A stretch of 64,000 bases of DNA from JBGSUZ01 sp963677505 (GCA_963677505.2 CAXXWB010000041.1:20523-84522); one strand, 5' to 3'; shown: positions 26,125 through 36,205, numbered from the stretch's first letter. Notes: generated by a model from the letters alone, not told the origin. Translations and numbers: made by a program.

Positions 26125-26971
26125 ATGTCCAATCGAGAACAGATGAAACAAGCCCTCAAACAATTGGAATTTACAGTTTATGAGGGGCGAGAACATCAAA
26201 AATTTTCAGATGAACGTCCCAAAACACAGACTTATGTCGCCGTCGTTTTTTTTAGGCAGTAACGTGGCATTGGAAACCGCTTTGTCAGGACTTAAAGACT
26301 GGCAAACGGGTCAAATTCATATGACCTTTATTTTTTCAGCAGCGGCGATGCAAGTTCTTGAAGTGGGGCAATTGATTAAACGGTACAGACCAAATCAAGT
26401 GTTTGGAGCTACTCACAATGATATCTGTCCTTGTCTTGAAGGCACGGAGAGAGAAAAGTTGATTGAAGGAATGGATTTAGTCTATTTACCTAATTTGACA
26501 CAAAACACGGCTGCAAAATTGGCAATGGGTATTCAAGATGATTTAATCAGCAACTTGTTATGGCGTGCACTGGCACAGGGTAAAAAAGTATTTGCCAATC
26601 CAACGGGTGTTTTACAACCATCAGGGCTAGAAAAGGCTATAGGAACGGCAAATAGCAAGGCTGACGCTATGATGCAAAAGACCATGAAACAGCACATCGA
26701 TACGATTAAAAACTACGGAGTCTCTTTTGAAATGCCCGAACTTAAAAAGTTTGGTACTGAAAAGCAGGAGAAGCTTACACGGTTAAAAGACTGTGTGAAC
26801 CTAAGCGACGATCTTGCTCAAAAGGTTATTACAGAGAGACACATTTTGAGTTTAACTGCGGGCAGTAAACTGGCCCTAAAAAAAGGCGTCAAAGTGACAC
26901 CCCTTGCTAAAGAAGCTGCGAGGAAGCGCCAAATAGAGCTATTGCAAACGGAAGAGGGGAATAACCTATGA
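26125..26971 (+). CDS. BMC-associated flavoprotein (frameshifted in this sequence)
   Basis: Two overlapping frames make one protein of about 280 aa. The first frame begins at the ATG at 26125 (MSNREQMKQALKQLEFTVYE, after AAAGGAGGAGGGTC) and stops soon after a run of eight T at about 26247; removing one T joins it to the long frame ending at 26971 (junction YVAVVF-LGSNVALE). The body resembles the flavoprotein family often found in BMC loci. The C-terminus, ITERHILSLTAG followed by VKVTPLAKEAARKRQIELL, matches a tail seen in other BMC-encoded proteins. The N-terminal helix may be an encapsulation peptide. It overlaps the next gene by 4 bp. The reaction catalysed is unknown. Confidence 0.72.
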
Positions 26972-27276
26972 AGATAGGAATCGTCATTGGTACGGTTGTT
27001 GCAACGCGTAAAACGGAAAGCCTTGTGGGCTGCAAACTGCTTTTGACGCAGCCTGTGACCGTGGACAAAGAACCCGTGGGAGAACCGCTGATTGCTGTAG
27101 ATACAGTGGGCGCAGGGGTTGGCGAATGGGTAATTTTAGCCACAGGCACAGCCTCAAGAAATGCGGTGGACCGAGCGAAGGCCGCCATTGATACAGCCAT
27201 AGTCGGCATTATCGATCAGACGGATGTGGATATGGATGTTCTAAAAAAAGACAAAGGGAAGGTGAAGCCTAAATGA
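26968..27276 (+). CDS. BMC-P pentameric vertex protein (EutN/CcmL family)
   Basis: A 102-aa pentamer-forming protein that caps the twelve shell vertices. IGTVVATRKTESLVGCKLLL, the AVDTVGAGVGEWVI motif and ASRNAV region are typical. It overlaps the upstream flavoprotein and the downstream deaminase-like gene by 4 bp each, so translation is coupled. Being the only vertex gene here, it completes a minimal shell with the three BMC-H proteins. Confidence 0.95.
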   Translation: MKIGIVIGTVVATRKTESLVGCKLLLTQPVTVDKEPVGEPLIAVDTVGAGVGEWVILATGTASRNAVDRAKAAIDTAIVGIIDQTDVDMDVLKKDKGKVKPK

Positions 27277-29083
27277 TGGATCCAAAGTTGATCAAACAAG
27301 CCATAGAAAATAGACAGATGATCGACGTTCTCATGGGAGGTCCCGTTTACGCTGATGTCGTCCTAACAGGCGGACAAATCATCAATGTCATTACGAGAGA
27401 AATTTATACAGAAGATTTGGCAATCAAAGGCAAGCGTATTTTAAGCGTGTGTAACAGTGAAAAGATGATTGGCCCGAATACTCTGGTTATTGATGTGGCG
27501 GGTAAGTATTTATCTCCAGGCTTCATTGATTCTCACATGCACTTTGAAAGCTCTATGCTGACCATTACCGAATTTTCAAGACTGTCTATTCCATCAGGGA
27601 CTACCACTCTAATTGCTGATCCTCATGAAATTGGCAATGCTTTAGGCGCGGTAGGCATGAAAGCTATGGCAGATGAAGCTTCAAAAGTACCAAATCATGT
27701 TCGGTTAGTAGTTCCAGCCCTTACACCAGATTGTCCAAAATTGGAAACCGCAGGCGTCGATGTCGATTCGAAGGACATGGCCGATTTGCTCAATTACCCC
27801 AATATCATTGGCATTGGTGAGCTACAAGGCTTTTCAAACGCCAAGCATGTCTATAACCACACGCCAGAAATCATTACAGACTTAGTTGCTTCTACAACTT
27901 ATGCAAGAAGTCTTGGGAAAGTAGTAGATGGCAATGCCCCAGAGCTTTTCGGCAGTGAACTTGCAGCACATATCATTGCAACTGGAGGGACTTGTTCCTG
28001 TCATGAAACGACCACTAAGGCAGAGTGTCTTGAAAAACTTCGCCAAGGGGTGTACGTGTTCATGAGAGAAGGTTCTACTCAGAAAAATATGGCAGAGTGC
28101 GTCAGAGCCATTACTGAAGAAGGGGTGGACTCAAGGCGTGCGGTTCTAGCCACAGATGATATGGTGGCAGAAGATTTAGAAAAACTAGGTCACATGAACG
28201 AAATTGTCAGGCGTACCATCAAGCAGGGCATTGAACCTATTGAAGCTATTCAGTTTTGCACCATTAACCCAGCCACCTATTTCAAATTGGAAGATCGGGG
28301 TGCCCTTCTCCCAGGAAAGTTCGCAGATATTGCCATTATCAGCGATTTGGAAAATATGGTTGTGGATGCTGTTTTCTTGGAGGGTGAGTTGGTAGCGGCG
28401 GGTGGTAAACTTCTCATTGATTTGCCGAAATATACCTACCCAGATTGTGTGAAGAATTCTGTCAGACTCAAACCCGTTACGGCAAAAGATTTGATGATAC
28501 CTGCAGAAGGCTCTCGAGCAACTGCACGGGTCATAGGACTCATTCCAGACCAGAATCTGTCAGAAGGTTTTGAGATTGAAGTGTCGGTTAAAAACGGTGT
28601 AGTCGGGGCTGACTTAAAACAAGACGTACTTCGATGATTTGTTTAGAACGCTATGGACGTAATGGGAACGTTGGAAAAGGCTTTGTTCAAGGATTTGGTC
28701 TTAAATCTGGCGCCATTGCTCAGTCCATTGCTCATGACACTCATAACCTGCTTGTTATTGGTACTAATTATGAAGATATGGCTAAGGCTGTGAATCACGT
28801 CATTCAAATGGGCGGCGGGATAGCTTTGGCAGATAAGGGAAATATTATAAATGAACTTCGACTTCCTGTAGGAGGTCTGATAACAGACGAGTTGACCGGA
28901 AGCCAAGTCTCCGTTAAAATAAGAGAATTGGAGGAAGATGCAAAGGTTAAATTGGGCTGTCAAGTTCATGCACCATTCATGCATTTATCGTTCTTAGCAC
29001 TGTCTACCAGCCCGAAATGGAAGCTTACCGACAAGGGTATTGTAGACGTAGAACGTTTTGTTATCCTCTCAGCAGTGAAATAA
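27273..29083 (+). CDS. Divergent adenine-deaminase-family amidohydrolase (frameshifted), candidate 4-aminoimidazole deaminase
   Basis: Two frames, 27273-28637 and 28634-29083, together give a full-length protein of about 600 aa comparable to the canonical paralog at 34412. They join codon-perfectly if one base is missing near 28633 (VL-R-MICLER). Motifs DSHMHFESS, ADPHEIGN and SCHETTTKAE match adenine deaminase, but the usual DGH reads DGN (Asn221), and TDDRHPGD reads TDDMVAED. The changed metal/substrate residues and the position inside the BMC operon suggest another substrate, such as 4-aminoimidazole. The four-base ATGA overlap at the break leaves open a true two-piece enzyme. It starts inside the end of the vertex gene. 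Confidence 0.8.
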
Positions 29084-29091
29084 AGCTTTTG

Positions 29092-29124
29092 TAGTCCTTT
29101 GCGCGAGGGAAGGCAAAAGCTTTA
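29092..29124 (+). terminator. Hairpin after the BMC operon
   Basis: AAAGCTTTTG...CAAAAGCTTT imperfect stem directly after the deaminase gene. There is no strong T-run, so termination is likely partial. The gap to the permease gene (155 bp) holds no other clear feature. Confidence 0.45.
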
Positions 29125-29238
29125 TATAGACAGGTTAGACGAAGGACCATGTCAACAACAACTGCTTTGTCAATCAGGTAAAAAAGGAGGTTTAGGCAAT
29201 TACCAGATAAAGACTACTATTAATTTGGGGGAGAAAAA

Positions 29239-30552
29239 ATGACTGAAACAAACAATTTTTTAGAAAAGTTTTTCAAGCTGAAAGAACACGGCACTAATAT
29301 TAGTACGGAAGTATTAGCAGGTTTTACTACTTTCATGACAATGGCTTACATATTAATTGTTAACCCGTTAACATTGTCGGCTGCAGGGATGGACTTTGGG
29401 GCTGTATTTACAGCAACCGTTATTGCTGCAGTATTTGCAACATTAATTATGGCCTTGTATGCTAACTTGCCTTTTGCTTTAGCACCGGGTATGGGATTAA
29501 ATGCTTTCTTTGCTTACTCTGTCGTTATTACAATGGGATATTCTTGGCAATTGGCATTAACGGCTGTTTTCGTAGAAGGTTTGATCTTTATTGCGCTTAC
29601 TTTCTTTGGTATTCGTGAAGCTATCGTTGACTGTATACCGCTAAATATTAAGAAAGCTATTTCAGTAGGTATCGGTTTGTTTATCGCATTTATTGGACTT
29701 TTCAATTCAGGTATTCTTGTAAAGGGTATTCCAGATACTGTTCCATTAGGTCTTGGGGATATTGTTCATACACCTACTGCTATTGTGGCCATTATAGGCA
29801 TTGTTATTACGGGTATCCTTTTAGCTTTAGATGTTAAAGGTGCTATTTTCCTAGGCATTATTATTTCAACGATTATTTCTATGTTCTTTGGTGTAACAAC
29901 ATTCCCAGATAAGCTTGCTAGTATGCCAGCAGCTCCAAATTTCTGGGCATTTGAATTCGACAAAATATTGACCCCGCAGTTCTGGACAATTGTTGTCACA
30001 TTCTTATTTGTAGACCTTTTTGATACAATTGGTACATTGGTAGGCGTTGCTACAAAAGCGGATATGCTTGATGAAAATGGCAAAGTACCTAATGTTAACA
30101 AGGCTCTTTTAGCAGATGCTCTTGGCACGACTTTCGGTGCTATGGTGGGTACATCTACAGTTACAACTTACGTTGAATCTGCAGCAGGTGTGGCTCAAGG
30201 GGGTAGAACAGGTTTAACTTCATTAGTTGTAGCGGGCCTATTCTTCATTGCACTCTTCTTCTCGCCGCTCTTCTTAATGATTCCTTCAGCAGCAACTGCC
30301 CCAGCCCTTGTTATTGTTGGTCTCTTCATGATGTCACCAATTCAAGAAATCGATTTACACGACTTTACAGAGGCAATTCCTTGCTTCTTGACAATCGTTA
30401 TGATGCCATTAACTTATTCAATTGCAGAAGGTATCGTATTCGGTATCACTTCTTATGTATTGCTTAAATTATTGACAGGTCGCTATAAAGAAGTTCCAAT
30501 ATTTACTTACGTTGTTGGCGTTTTATTTGTTTTGAAAATCATATTTGGTTAA
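29239..30552 (+). CDS. NCS2 family purine permease (AzgA/PbuG-like adenine/guanine/hypoxanthine transporter)
   Basis: A 437-aa membrane protein with about twelve hydrophobic segments. NCS2 AzgA-type hallmarks include TTFMTMAYILIVNP, FALAPGMGLNAFFAY and the FVDLFDTIGTLVGVA motif with the substrate-binding Asp residues. It takes up nucleobases by proton symport. Start ATG follows TTTGGGGGAGAAAA. Placed between the two deaminase genes and next to xanthine dehydrogenase, it very likely imports the purines that this cluster degrades. A strong terminator follows. Confidence 0.93.
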   Translation: MTETNNFLEKFFKLKEHGTNISTEVLAGFTTFMTMAYILIVNPLTLSAAGMDFGAVFTATVIAAVFATLIMALYANLPFALAPGMGLNAFFAYSVVITMGYSWQLALTAVFVEGLIFIALTFFGIREAIVDCIPLNIKKAISVGIGLFIAFIGLFNSGILVKGIPDTVPLGLGDIVHTPTAIVAIIGIVITGILLALDVKGAIFLGIIISTIISMFFGVTTFPDKLASMPAAPNFWAFEFDKILTPQFWTIVVTFLFVDLFDTIGTLVGVATKADMLDENGKVPNVNKALLADALGTTFGAMVGTSTVTTYVESAAGVAQGGRTGLTSLVVAGLFFIALFFSPLFLMIPSAATAPALVIVGLFMMSPIQEIDLHDFTEAIPCFLTIVMMPLTYSIAEGIVFGITSYVLLKLLTGRYKEVPIFTYVVGVLFVLKIIFG

Positions 30553-30560
30553 ATAAACTT

Positions 30561-30593
30561 AGCCCCTGTCTGTTTACAGGTGGGGGCTTTTTT
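30561..30593 (+). terminator. Terminator of the purine permease gene
   Basis: AGCCCCTGT/ACAGGTGGGGGCT stem followed by TTTTTT. Confidence 0.9.
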
Positions 30594-30612
30594 AGAACTT
30601 AAAATGCAAAAC

Positions 30613-30670
30613 AATGCATTTAAACTAATAATTATGCATTACAAAATGGCTTTAATACAATGTTTTGTAT
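30613..30670. promoter_or_regulatory. Palindromic control region upstream of xanthine dehydrogenase
   Basis: Two symmetric elements are seen: AATGCAT (30613-30619) with ATGCATT (30634-30640), and ATACAATGTTTTGTAT at 30655-30670. They lie 80-130 bp upstream of the first xdh gene and are candidate operators. No consensus promoter stands out. Confidence 0.4.
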
Positions 30671-30747
30671 TTTAATGATGATAAAAATATACATAACAGA
30701 TAACTGTCGCGATTCATCTCGTCTTACATTTTAGGGGGGAAATCTCT

Positions 30748-31603
30748 ATGCCAATTGAACAGGTGTTAAAGGTAAGTCAGATCAAAGAAATTCACAGAGT
30801 ACTGAGTGAATCAGGCTCAAATGCCATGCTACTTGCAGGTGGTACCGATGTGTGCGTTAAACTCAGAGAAGGTCACGTTAAGGCTGGTATTCTAGTGGAT
30901 ATTTCAGATACAGCCGAACTAAAAGGGATTATTGAAAATGGAGAAGGTCTTACCATTGGAGCGGGTGTCACCTTTTCTGAAATCGTTGAAAGTGAGTTTG
31001 TACACAGTCATTATTTAGGTCTTTGGGATGCTTGTCATTCTGTAGGGGCACCACAAATCAGAAATAGAGGAACCCTTGGCGGTAATTTAGCAAATGGTTC
31101 TCCTGCTGCAGATGGGGCGCCACCTTTGTTGGCATTAGGGGCTAAAGTTAAGCTGTCTTCCACCCGTGGTGAACGCTGGGTAGATTTGACTGATTTTTAT
31201 TTGGATAAGGGAAAGACGGTCTTAAAATCAGACGAACTTCTAGAGTGCATTCACATACCTTCATCAGTAGGACCTGTACATTCATCGGTTTAGAAAATTG
31301 GGTCTACGAAATGCCCTTGCTATTTCAAGGCTAAGCCTAGGCGTTTGGATGCAACTTGATGATCAAAATATCATCAGAGACATACGCATAGCCAGTGGGT
31401 CTTTAGGTTTATCCCCTATGCGAGAACATCTTATAGAGGCATTTTTAATAGGAAAGGCGCTAAATGAACAGACTATTAGCCTAGGAGAAGAAGCCTTTAG
31501 CAATATAGTTCAGGAGCGATTGTCAGGTAGAAGTACCTGTCCTTTTAAAAAGGAAGCTATAAAAGGTGTATTTAGAAACTATCATGACAGGAGGCCCAAA
31601 TGA
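30748..31603 (+). CDS. xdhB: Xanthine dehydrogenase FAD-binding subunit (frameshifted)
   Basis: Middle electron carrier of the xanthine dehydrogenase complex. Two frames (30748-31293 and 31298-31603) join if one G is removed at about 31289 (junction VHSS-FRKLGLRNALAIS). The FAD motifs LLAGGTDVCVKLREG, then APQIRNRGTLGGNLANGSPA are clear; the C-terminal domain follows after the break. Total is about 285 aa, normal for the family. Start ATG follows AGGGGGGAAATCTCT. The end overlaps the 2Fe-2S subunit by 4 bp. Confidence 0.88.
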
Positions 31604-32146
31604 AGCTTAAAGTCAATGTCAATGGAATAGACTATGAAAGAGAAATAGCTGCAGATTTACGTCTGTTAGATTTTATTAGAGAAGAACTGGGTCTAAAAGG
31701 CACAAAAGAAGGCTGTGGAGAAGGTGAATGTGGGGGCGTGTACCATAATTATGGATGGGCGAGCTGTAGACTCCTGTTTGGTAATGGCGTTTCAATGTGA
31801 AGGGAAGACCATTACCACTATTGAAGGGGTTCAAAGAGAAGATGGACTTCATCCTGTTCAGCAAGCTTTTCTAGAGGTTGGGGCTGTTCAATGCGGCTAT
31901 TGTATACCGGGAATGGTGTTGTCTGCTAAGGCTCTGCTTGATCAGAATACGTCCCCGAGTGAAGATGAAATCAAAGAGGCTATTTCTGGAAATTTGTGCA
32001 GATGTACAGGTTATGACAAAATGTTCAGTGCTGTAGAAATGGCTGCTAGAGCCATGCGATTAGAAGGAGAAGGATCTTCTCTAGATACAGGAAAAGAACC
32101 CGATCTCGAAGCATCAAATCTCAAAGAGAGAGGTGACGCAAAGTGA
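31600..32146 (+). CDS. xdhC: Xanthine dehydrogenase 2Fe-2S subunit (frameshifted)
   Basis: A protein of about 181 aa with two [2Fe-2S] clusters. The first cluster sequence is broken in a run of five G at about 31734; with four G it reads GCGEGECGACTIIMDGRAV, the expected motif. The second cluster is AVQCGYCIPGM with GNLCRCTGYDKM. A charged C-terminal tail follows. It overlaps the FAD subunit upstream and the molybdenum subunit downstream, each by 4 bp, so the three are one operon. Confidence 0.88.
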
Positions 32147-34402
32147 GTGATTTTAAGTCAGTTGGACATAGCATTAACCGAAAAGATGCAAGAGATAAAC
32201 TCACAGGGAAAGCTAAATACCCTCAAGATATAGACATGGAAGGTATGGTCTATGGTCATACCCTGCGCTCGACCATACCCTGTGGCACTTTTGAAATGGA
32301 CTTGTCAGAAGCAGAGGTCTCAGAGGGCGTTATAAAAATATTGACAGCAGAAGATGTGACGGGGCACAATCATCATGGCGTATTGTTTAAAGACCATGAG
32401 ATATTTTGTAAAACGAAGGTGAGACGCATTGGCGACCCTATGGCAGTGGTGATTGCAGAAACTGAGGCAATGGCCATTAAAGCGGTTTCTAAAATTAAAG
32501 TGACTTACCAAGAACTCCCTGGGGTGTTCGATCCAGAAGAAGCCCTTAAAGAGGGAGCGCCTCAGGTTCATGATGAAGTTCCTAATTTGATTTACCATTA
32601 TAAATGCAATCGTGGAGATGTGGAAAAAGCTTTTAAAGCATCTCATGTCGTGATAGAAAATATATACGAAACCCCTTTTGTAGACCATGTGTTTCTGCAA
32701 TTGGAAAGTGGCGTGGCCTATGTGGATAAAAATGATCGAGTGGTTGTAAAAGCTTCTTCTCAGTATCCTCACTTTGACCGAATTGAAGTGGCGGAAGCCA
32801 TTGGGTGTGACGAAGAGAAAGTCATTATTGACAATCCTGTAGTAGGAGGCGCTTTTGGCGGCAGAGAAGATTTGACTCTACAAGCCCATTTGGCTTTAGC
32901 GGCCATCAAAACAGGCAAGCCTGTAAAAATTTCTTATAGCCGTGAAGAGTCGTTCTATGCCCACTCAAAAAGACACCCTATTAGGATCTATGTTAAAACT
33001 GGGGCAGATGCTACAGGGAAGTTGACCGCTTGTGAAGCCAGACTTTATGGTGATACTGGGGCCTATGCCTCATGGGCTATAAATGTTATGAGAAAAGCGG
33101 GGGTTCATATGACAGGACCTTATGAAATTCCAAATGTGAAAATAGACAGCTATGCAGTCTATACCAACAACCCTTTTGCAGGGGCTATGAGAGGCTTTGG
33201 TGCGACTCAGGTTCCTGTTGCCCATGAACAGCAAATGGATGAGTTGGCAAATGCCCTAGGTATGAGTCCTTATGAAATTCGAATGAAGAATATTTTCAGA
33301 CAAGGCTCTATGACTGCCAATGGACAGGTTCTAATATCCAATGTGCCTCTTGAAAGCTGTCTGAATGCCATTTGGGACGCCATGAGCGAGGAGGTTGCCA
33401 AAGATGATCAAAACAGGTAGAGGAATTGCCATCACATGGTATGGAACGGGTTATGGAAACGGTTTTCCAGATGTATCTATAGCCACAGTAGAACTCCTCG
33501 AAGAAGGAGACATTTGCCTGAGGGTAGGTGCTACAGAAGTGGGACAAGGCGCAAAAACTGTTATGCCTCAACTTTGTGCAGAAGCCCTTGGTATGACTTC
33601 GGACCATGTTTATATGCTGTGTGAGCATACGGATGATTTCAAAGATTCAGGAACTGCCGCTGCCAGCAGACAAACTTACAACACGGGCAACGCCGTAAAA
33701 AAAGCAGCAGAATCCTTTAAAAAGGCCTTGTTGGAAGAAGCTCGGATGATTCTAAAACTCAATTCAACAGTGGGACTTGAGGTTAAAGACCAAGTGGTTT
33801 ACTTACCTATGCTCCCAAGCAAACATGTGAGTTTCAAAATGATTGCCCAACTGCTCCTTGAAAATAAGCGGATCTTATCCGTGACAGAAACGTTTACAGC
33901 TCAAACCGTAGGCATGGACCCAGAAACGGGAGAAGGGGCGCCATATTGGCCCTATACCTATAACGCCTATGGGGTAGAAGTAGATGTGGACACGGCAACG
34001 GGAAGAGTTCAGGTGACAAAAGCTTGGTGCGCCCAAGATGTAGGTCGTGCCATTAACCCTCAATTAGTAGAGGGGCAAATCGACGGCGGTTTTGTTATGG
34101 GCATGGGTTACGCATTATATGAAGATTTAGGCGTCAAAAATGGTAAAATACTAAATAATAAATTTGCTAAATATATTATTCCAACGGCCATGGACATTCC
34201 TACCATTCATAAATATTTGATTGAGGAGCCAGAAATGACTGCGCCTTATGGCGCTAAGGGCATTGGTGAACCCGTTATGACGCCAGTTGCGCCAGCTATT
34301 CTCAACGCCATAGCAGATGCTACAGGGGTAAGAATTCGAAGCTTGCCAGCAACGCCAGATGTGGTACTTAAAGCCCTTGGAGAAAGCAATATCCAAAATT
34401 AG
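32143..34402 (+). CDS. xdhA: Xanthine dehydrogenase molybdopterin-binding subunit (frameshifted)
   Basis: The catalytic subunit, about 752 aa in two frames (32143-33420 and 33395-34402), joining as SEE-LPKMIKTGRG if one G is removed near 33388. The hydroxylase signatures are present: VGGAFGGREDLTLQ, AGAMRGFGATQVP, GATEVGQGAKTVM, and the catalytic Glu in AKGIGEPVMTP. In this cluster it most likely oxidises hypoxanthine to xanthine, or works in the reverse direction depending on the purine. Closely related dehydrogenases for nicotinate or aldehydes cannot be fully ruled out, but purine context is strong. No in-frame selenocysteine codon is evident. Confidence 0.88.
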
Positions 34403-34411
34403 GAGGTTTCT

Positions 34412-36148
34412 ATGACGGGAATGGAAACAAAAGATCAGATAAAAAAGAGAATTGATGTGGCTGCAGGAAGAGTGGCGGCAGACTTGGTTCTTAAAAATGG
34501 ACAAGTAATCAATGTGTTTACTGAAGAAATTTATACAGCCAACATTGCCATTGTAGATGGGGTCATCGCTGCTGTTTCAGAACTGGACTATGAAGGCGCC
34601 CTTGAAGTGGATTTAAATGGCGCTTTTGTATCCCCAGGTCTTATAGATGGTCACGTACATATTGAATCTTCCATGGTAACGCCAGCAGAATTTGCCAAGA
34701 GCATTTTGCCTAGAGGGACGACCAGTATTGTAGCTGATCCCCATGAAATTGCTAATGTATGTGGTATTGAAGGCATTGAATACATGCTTGAAGCCAGTGA
34801 AGGGGTACCACTCGATATTTTCGTCATGCTCCCATCTTGTGTACCCTCTACGGATTTCGAACACTCTGGGGCAATTTTAAAGGCGAAGGAACTCAGCCTT
34901 CTCATTGATGATCCTAGAGTTTTAGGTCTTGGCGAATTAATGGATTATCCAGCGGTTATTAACGCCCATAGCGACATTGTGGACAAGGTGAACATGGCCA
35001 AGGGCAAGTTGGTTGATGGACATGGTCCTGTCATCAGTGGAAAAGATTTGAATGCCTATGTCAGTGCAGGGGTTAGAACGGAACATGAATGTACCACGGC
35101 TGAGGAAATGTTGGAGCGATTGAGACTGGGCATGTATATTCAAATGAGGGAAGGATCAGCGGCGAGAAATTTACGATCACTTCTGCCTGTTGTCAGCAAA
35201 GAAAACATGAGAAGGGTCTTTTTCTGTACCGATGATAGACACCCAGGGGACATACTCACTGATGGTCACATTGATAATCATATTAGAATTGCTATAAAGT
35301 CAGGCTTACCCCCAATCATGGCCATTAAAATGGGGTCGCTCAATGCGGCAGAGGCCTACCATCTTTATAATAAAGGGGCAATCGCCCCAGGGTTTGCAGC
35401 GGATATTGCCATTTTGACAAATTTGGAAAAGTACACTGTAGATTCCGTTTATAAAGCTGGGAAATTGGTAGCTAAACAGGGAAAGGCCTTATTTGAACAT
35501 GAAGTGCTGATGAAGCCAGAAGTGATTAATACCGTTCACTTCAAACCTGTAACAGAAGACGATTTTAAAATTCCGATGACATCAGATATTGCAAGGGTGA
35601 TCCAGCTTAAGCCCCATTCACTGGTTACCAACGAAGCTATTCGTAAAGTCGATGTAGAAGAGGGCTATTATGCCTACAATGAAAAATTAGATTTATTAAA
35701 GTTGGCTGTTATTGAACGCCATCATGAAACGGGAAGCATTGGCCTTGGATTAGTGGAAGGTTTTGGTCTAAAAAATGGGGCGATTGCTTCAACGGTAGCC
35801 CATGACTCCCATAACCTAATCGTTATTGGCGATACAGATGCCCATTTGAAACTGGCAGCTGAAACCATACAAGAAATAGGCGGCGGTTTGGTGCTCGTCC
35901 ATGACGGTAAAGTAGTTGGAACTTTGCCACTGCAAATTGGTGGCATCATGTCGGACCAAAGCTTAGAATTTGTTGACAAAGCCCTAAACAAGCTTTTGGA
36001 ACAAGCTTACAACTGTGGTGTCAGCAAGGATTTTGATCCGTTTATGACCTTAGCTTTCTTGGCACTGCCTGTTATACCAGAACTAAAGCTGACAGATATG
36101 GGTCTCTTTGATGTGAATCGCTTTGAATTTGTTCCCCTTTGCGTGTAA
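34412..36148 (+). CDS. ade: Adenine deaminase
   Basis: Converts adenine to hypoxanthine and ammonia. The 578-aa enzyme keeps all the family motifs: DGHVHIESSMVTP, ADPHEIANVCG, LGELMDYPAV, DGHGPVISG, TEHECTTAEE, REGSAARN and FCTDDRHPGD. Start ATG follows AGGAGGTTTCT, 9 bp after the xanthine dehydrogenase operon, so it is co-transcribed. It supplies hypoxanthine to XdhABC. Its full motif set contrasts with the divergent paralog at 27273. A terminator follows. Confidence 0.95.
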   Translation: MTGMETKDQIKKRIDVAAGRVAADLVLKNGQVINVFTEEIYTANIAIVDGVIAAVSELDYEGALEVDLNGAFVSPGLIDGHVHIESSMVTPAEFAKSILPRGTTSIVADPHEIANVCGIEGIEYMLEASEGVPLDIFVMLPSCVPSTDFEHSGAILKAKELSLLIDDPRVLGLGELMDYPAVINAHSDIVDKVNMAKGKLVDGHGPVISGKDLNAYVSAGVRTEHECTTAEEMLERLRLGMYIQMREGSAARNLRSLLPVVSKENMRRVFFCTDDRHPGDILTDGHIDNHIRIAIKSGLPPIMAIKMGSLNAAEAYHLYNKGAIAPGFAADIAILTNLEKYTVDSVYKAGKLVAKQGKALFEHEVLMKPEVINTVHFKPVTEDDFKIPMTSDIARVIQLKPHSLVTNEAIRKVDVEEGYYAYNEKLDLLKLAVIERHHETGSIGLGLVEGFGLKNGAIASTVAHDSHNLIVIGDTDAHLKLAAETIQEIGGGLVLVHDGKVVGTLPLQIGGIMSDQSLEFVDKALNKLLEQAYNCGVSKDFDPFMTLAFLALPVIPELKLTDMGLFDVNRFEFVPLCV

Positions 36149-36169
36149 TAATAGGTTTGACCGATAATA

Positions 36170-36205
36170 AAAAACCTGAGTCTCTAAGGAGACTCGGGTT
36201 TTATT
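36170..36205 (+). terminator. Terminator of the xdh-ade operon
   Basis: AAAACCTGAGTCTC/GAGACTCGGGTTTT stem with TAAG loop and trailing T-rich tract. It marks the right end of the purine catabolic region. Confidence 0.9.

Noticed and set aside
24889..27276. Ethanolamine or propanediol utilisation locus
   Set aside because: No ammonia-lyase, diol dehydratase, aldehyde dehydrogenase or glycyl-radical enzyme is present; the surrounding enzymes are purine related.
28634..29083. Separate small protein beginning with the ATGA overlap after the deaminase frame
   Set aside because: It aligns codon by codon with the C-terminal part of the intact adenine deaminase at 34412, so it is the end of the same protein.
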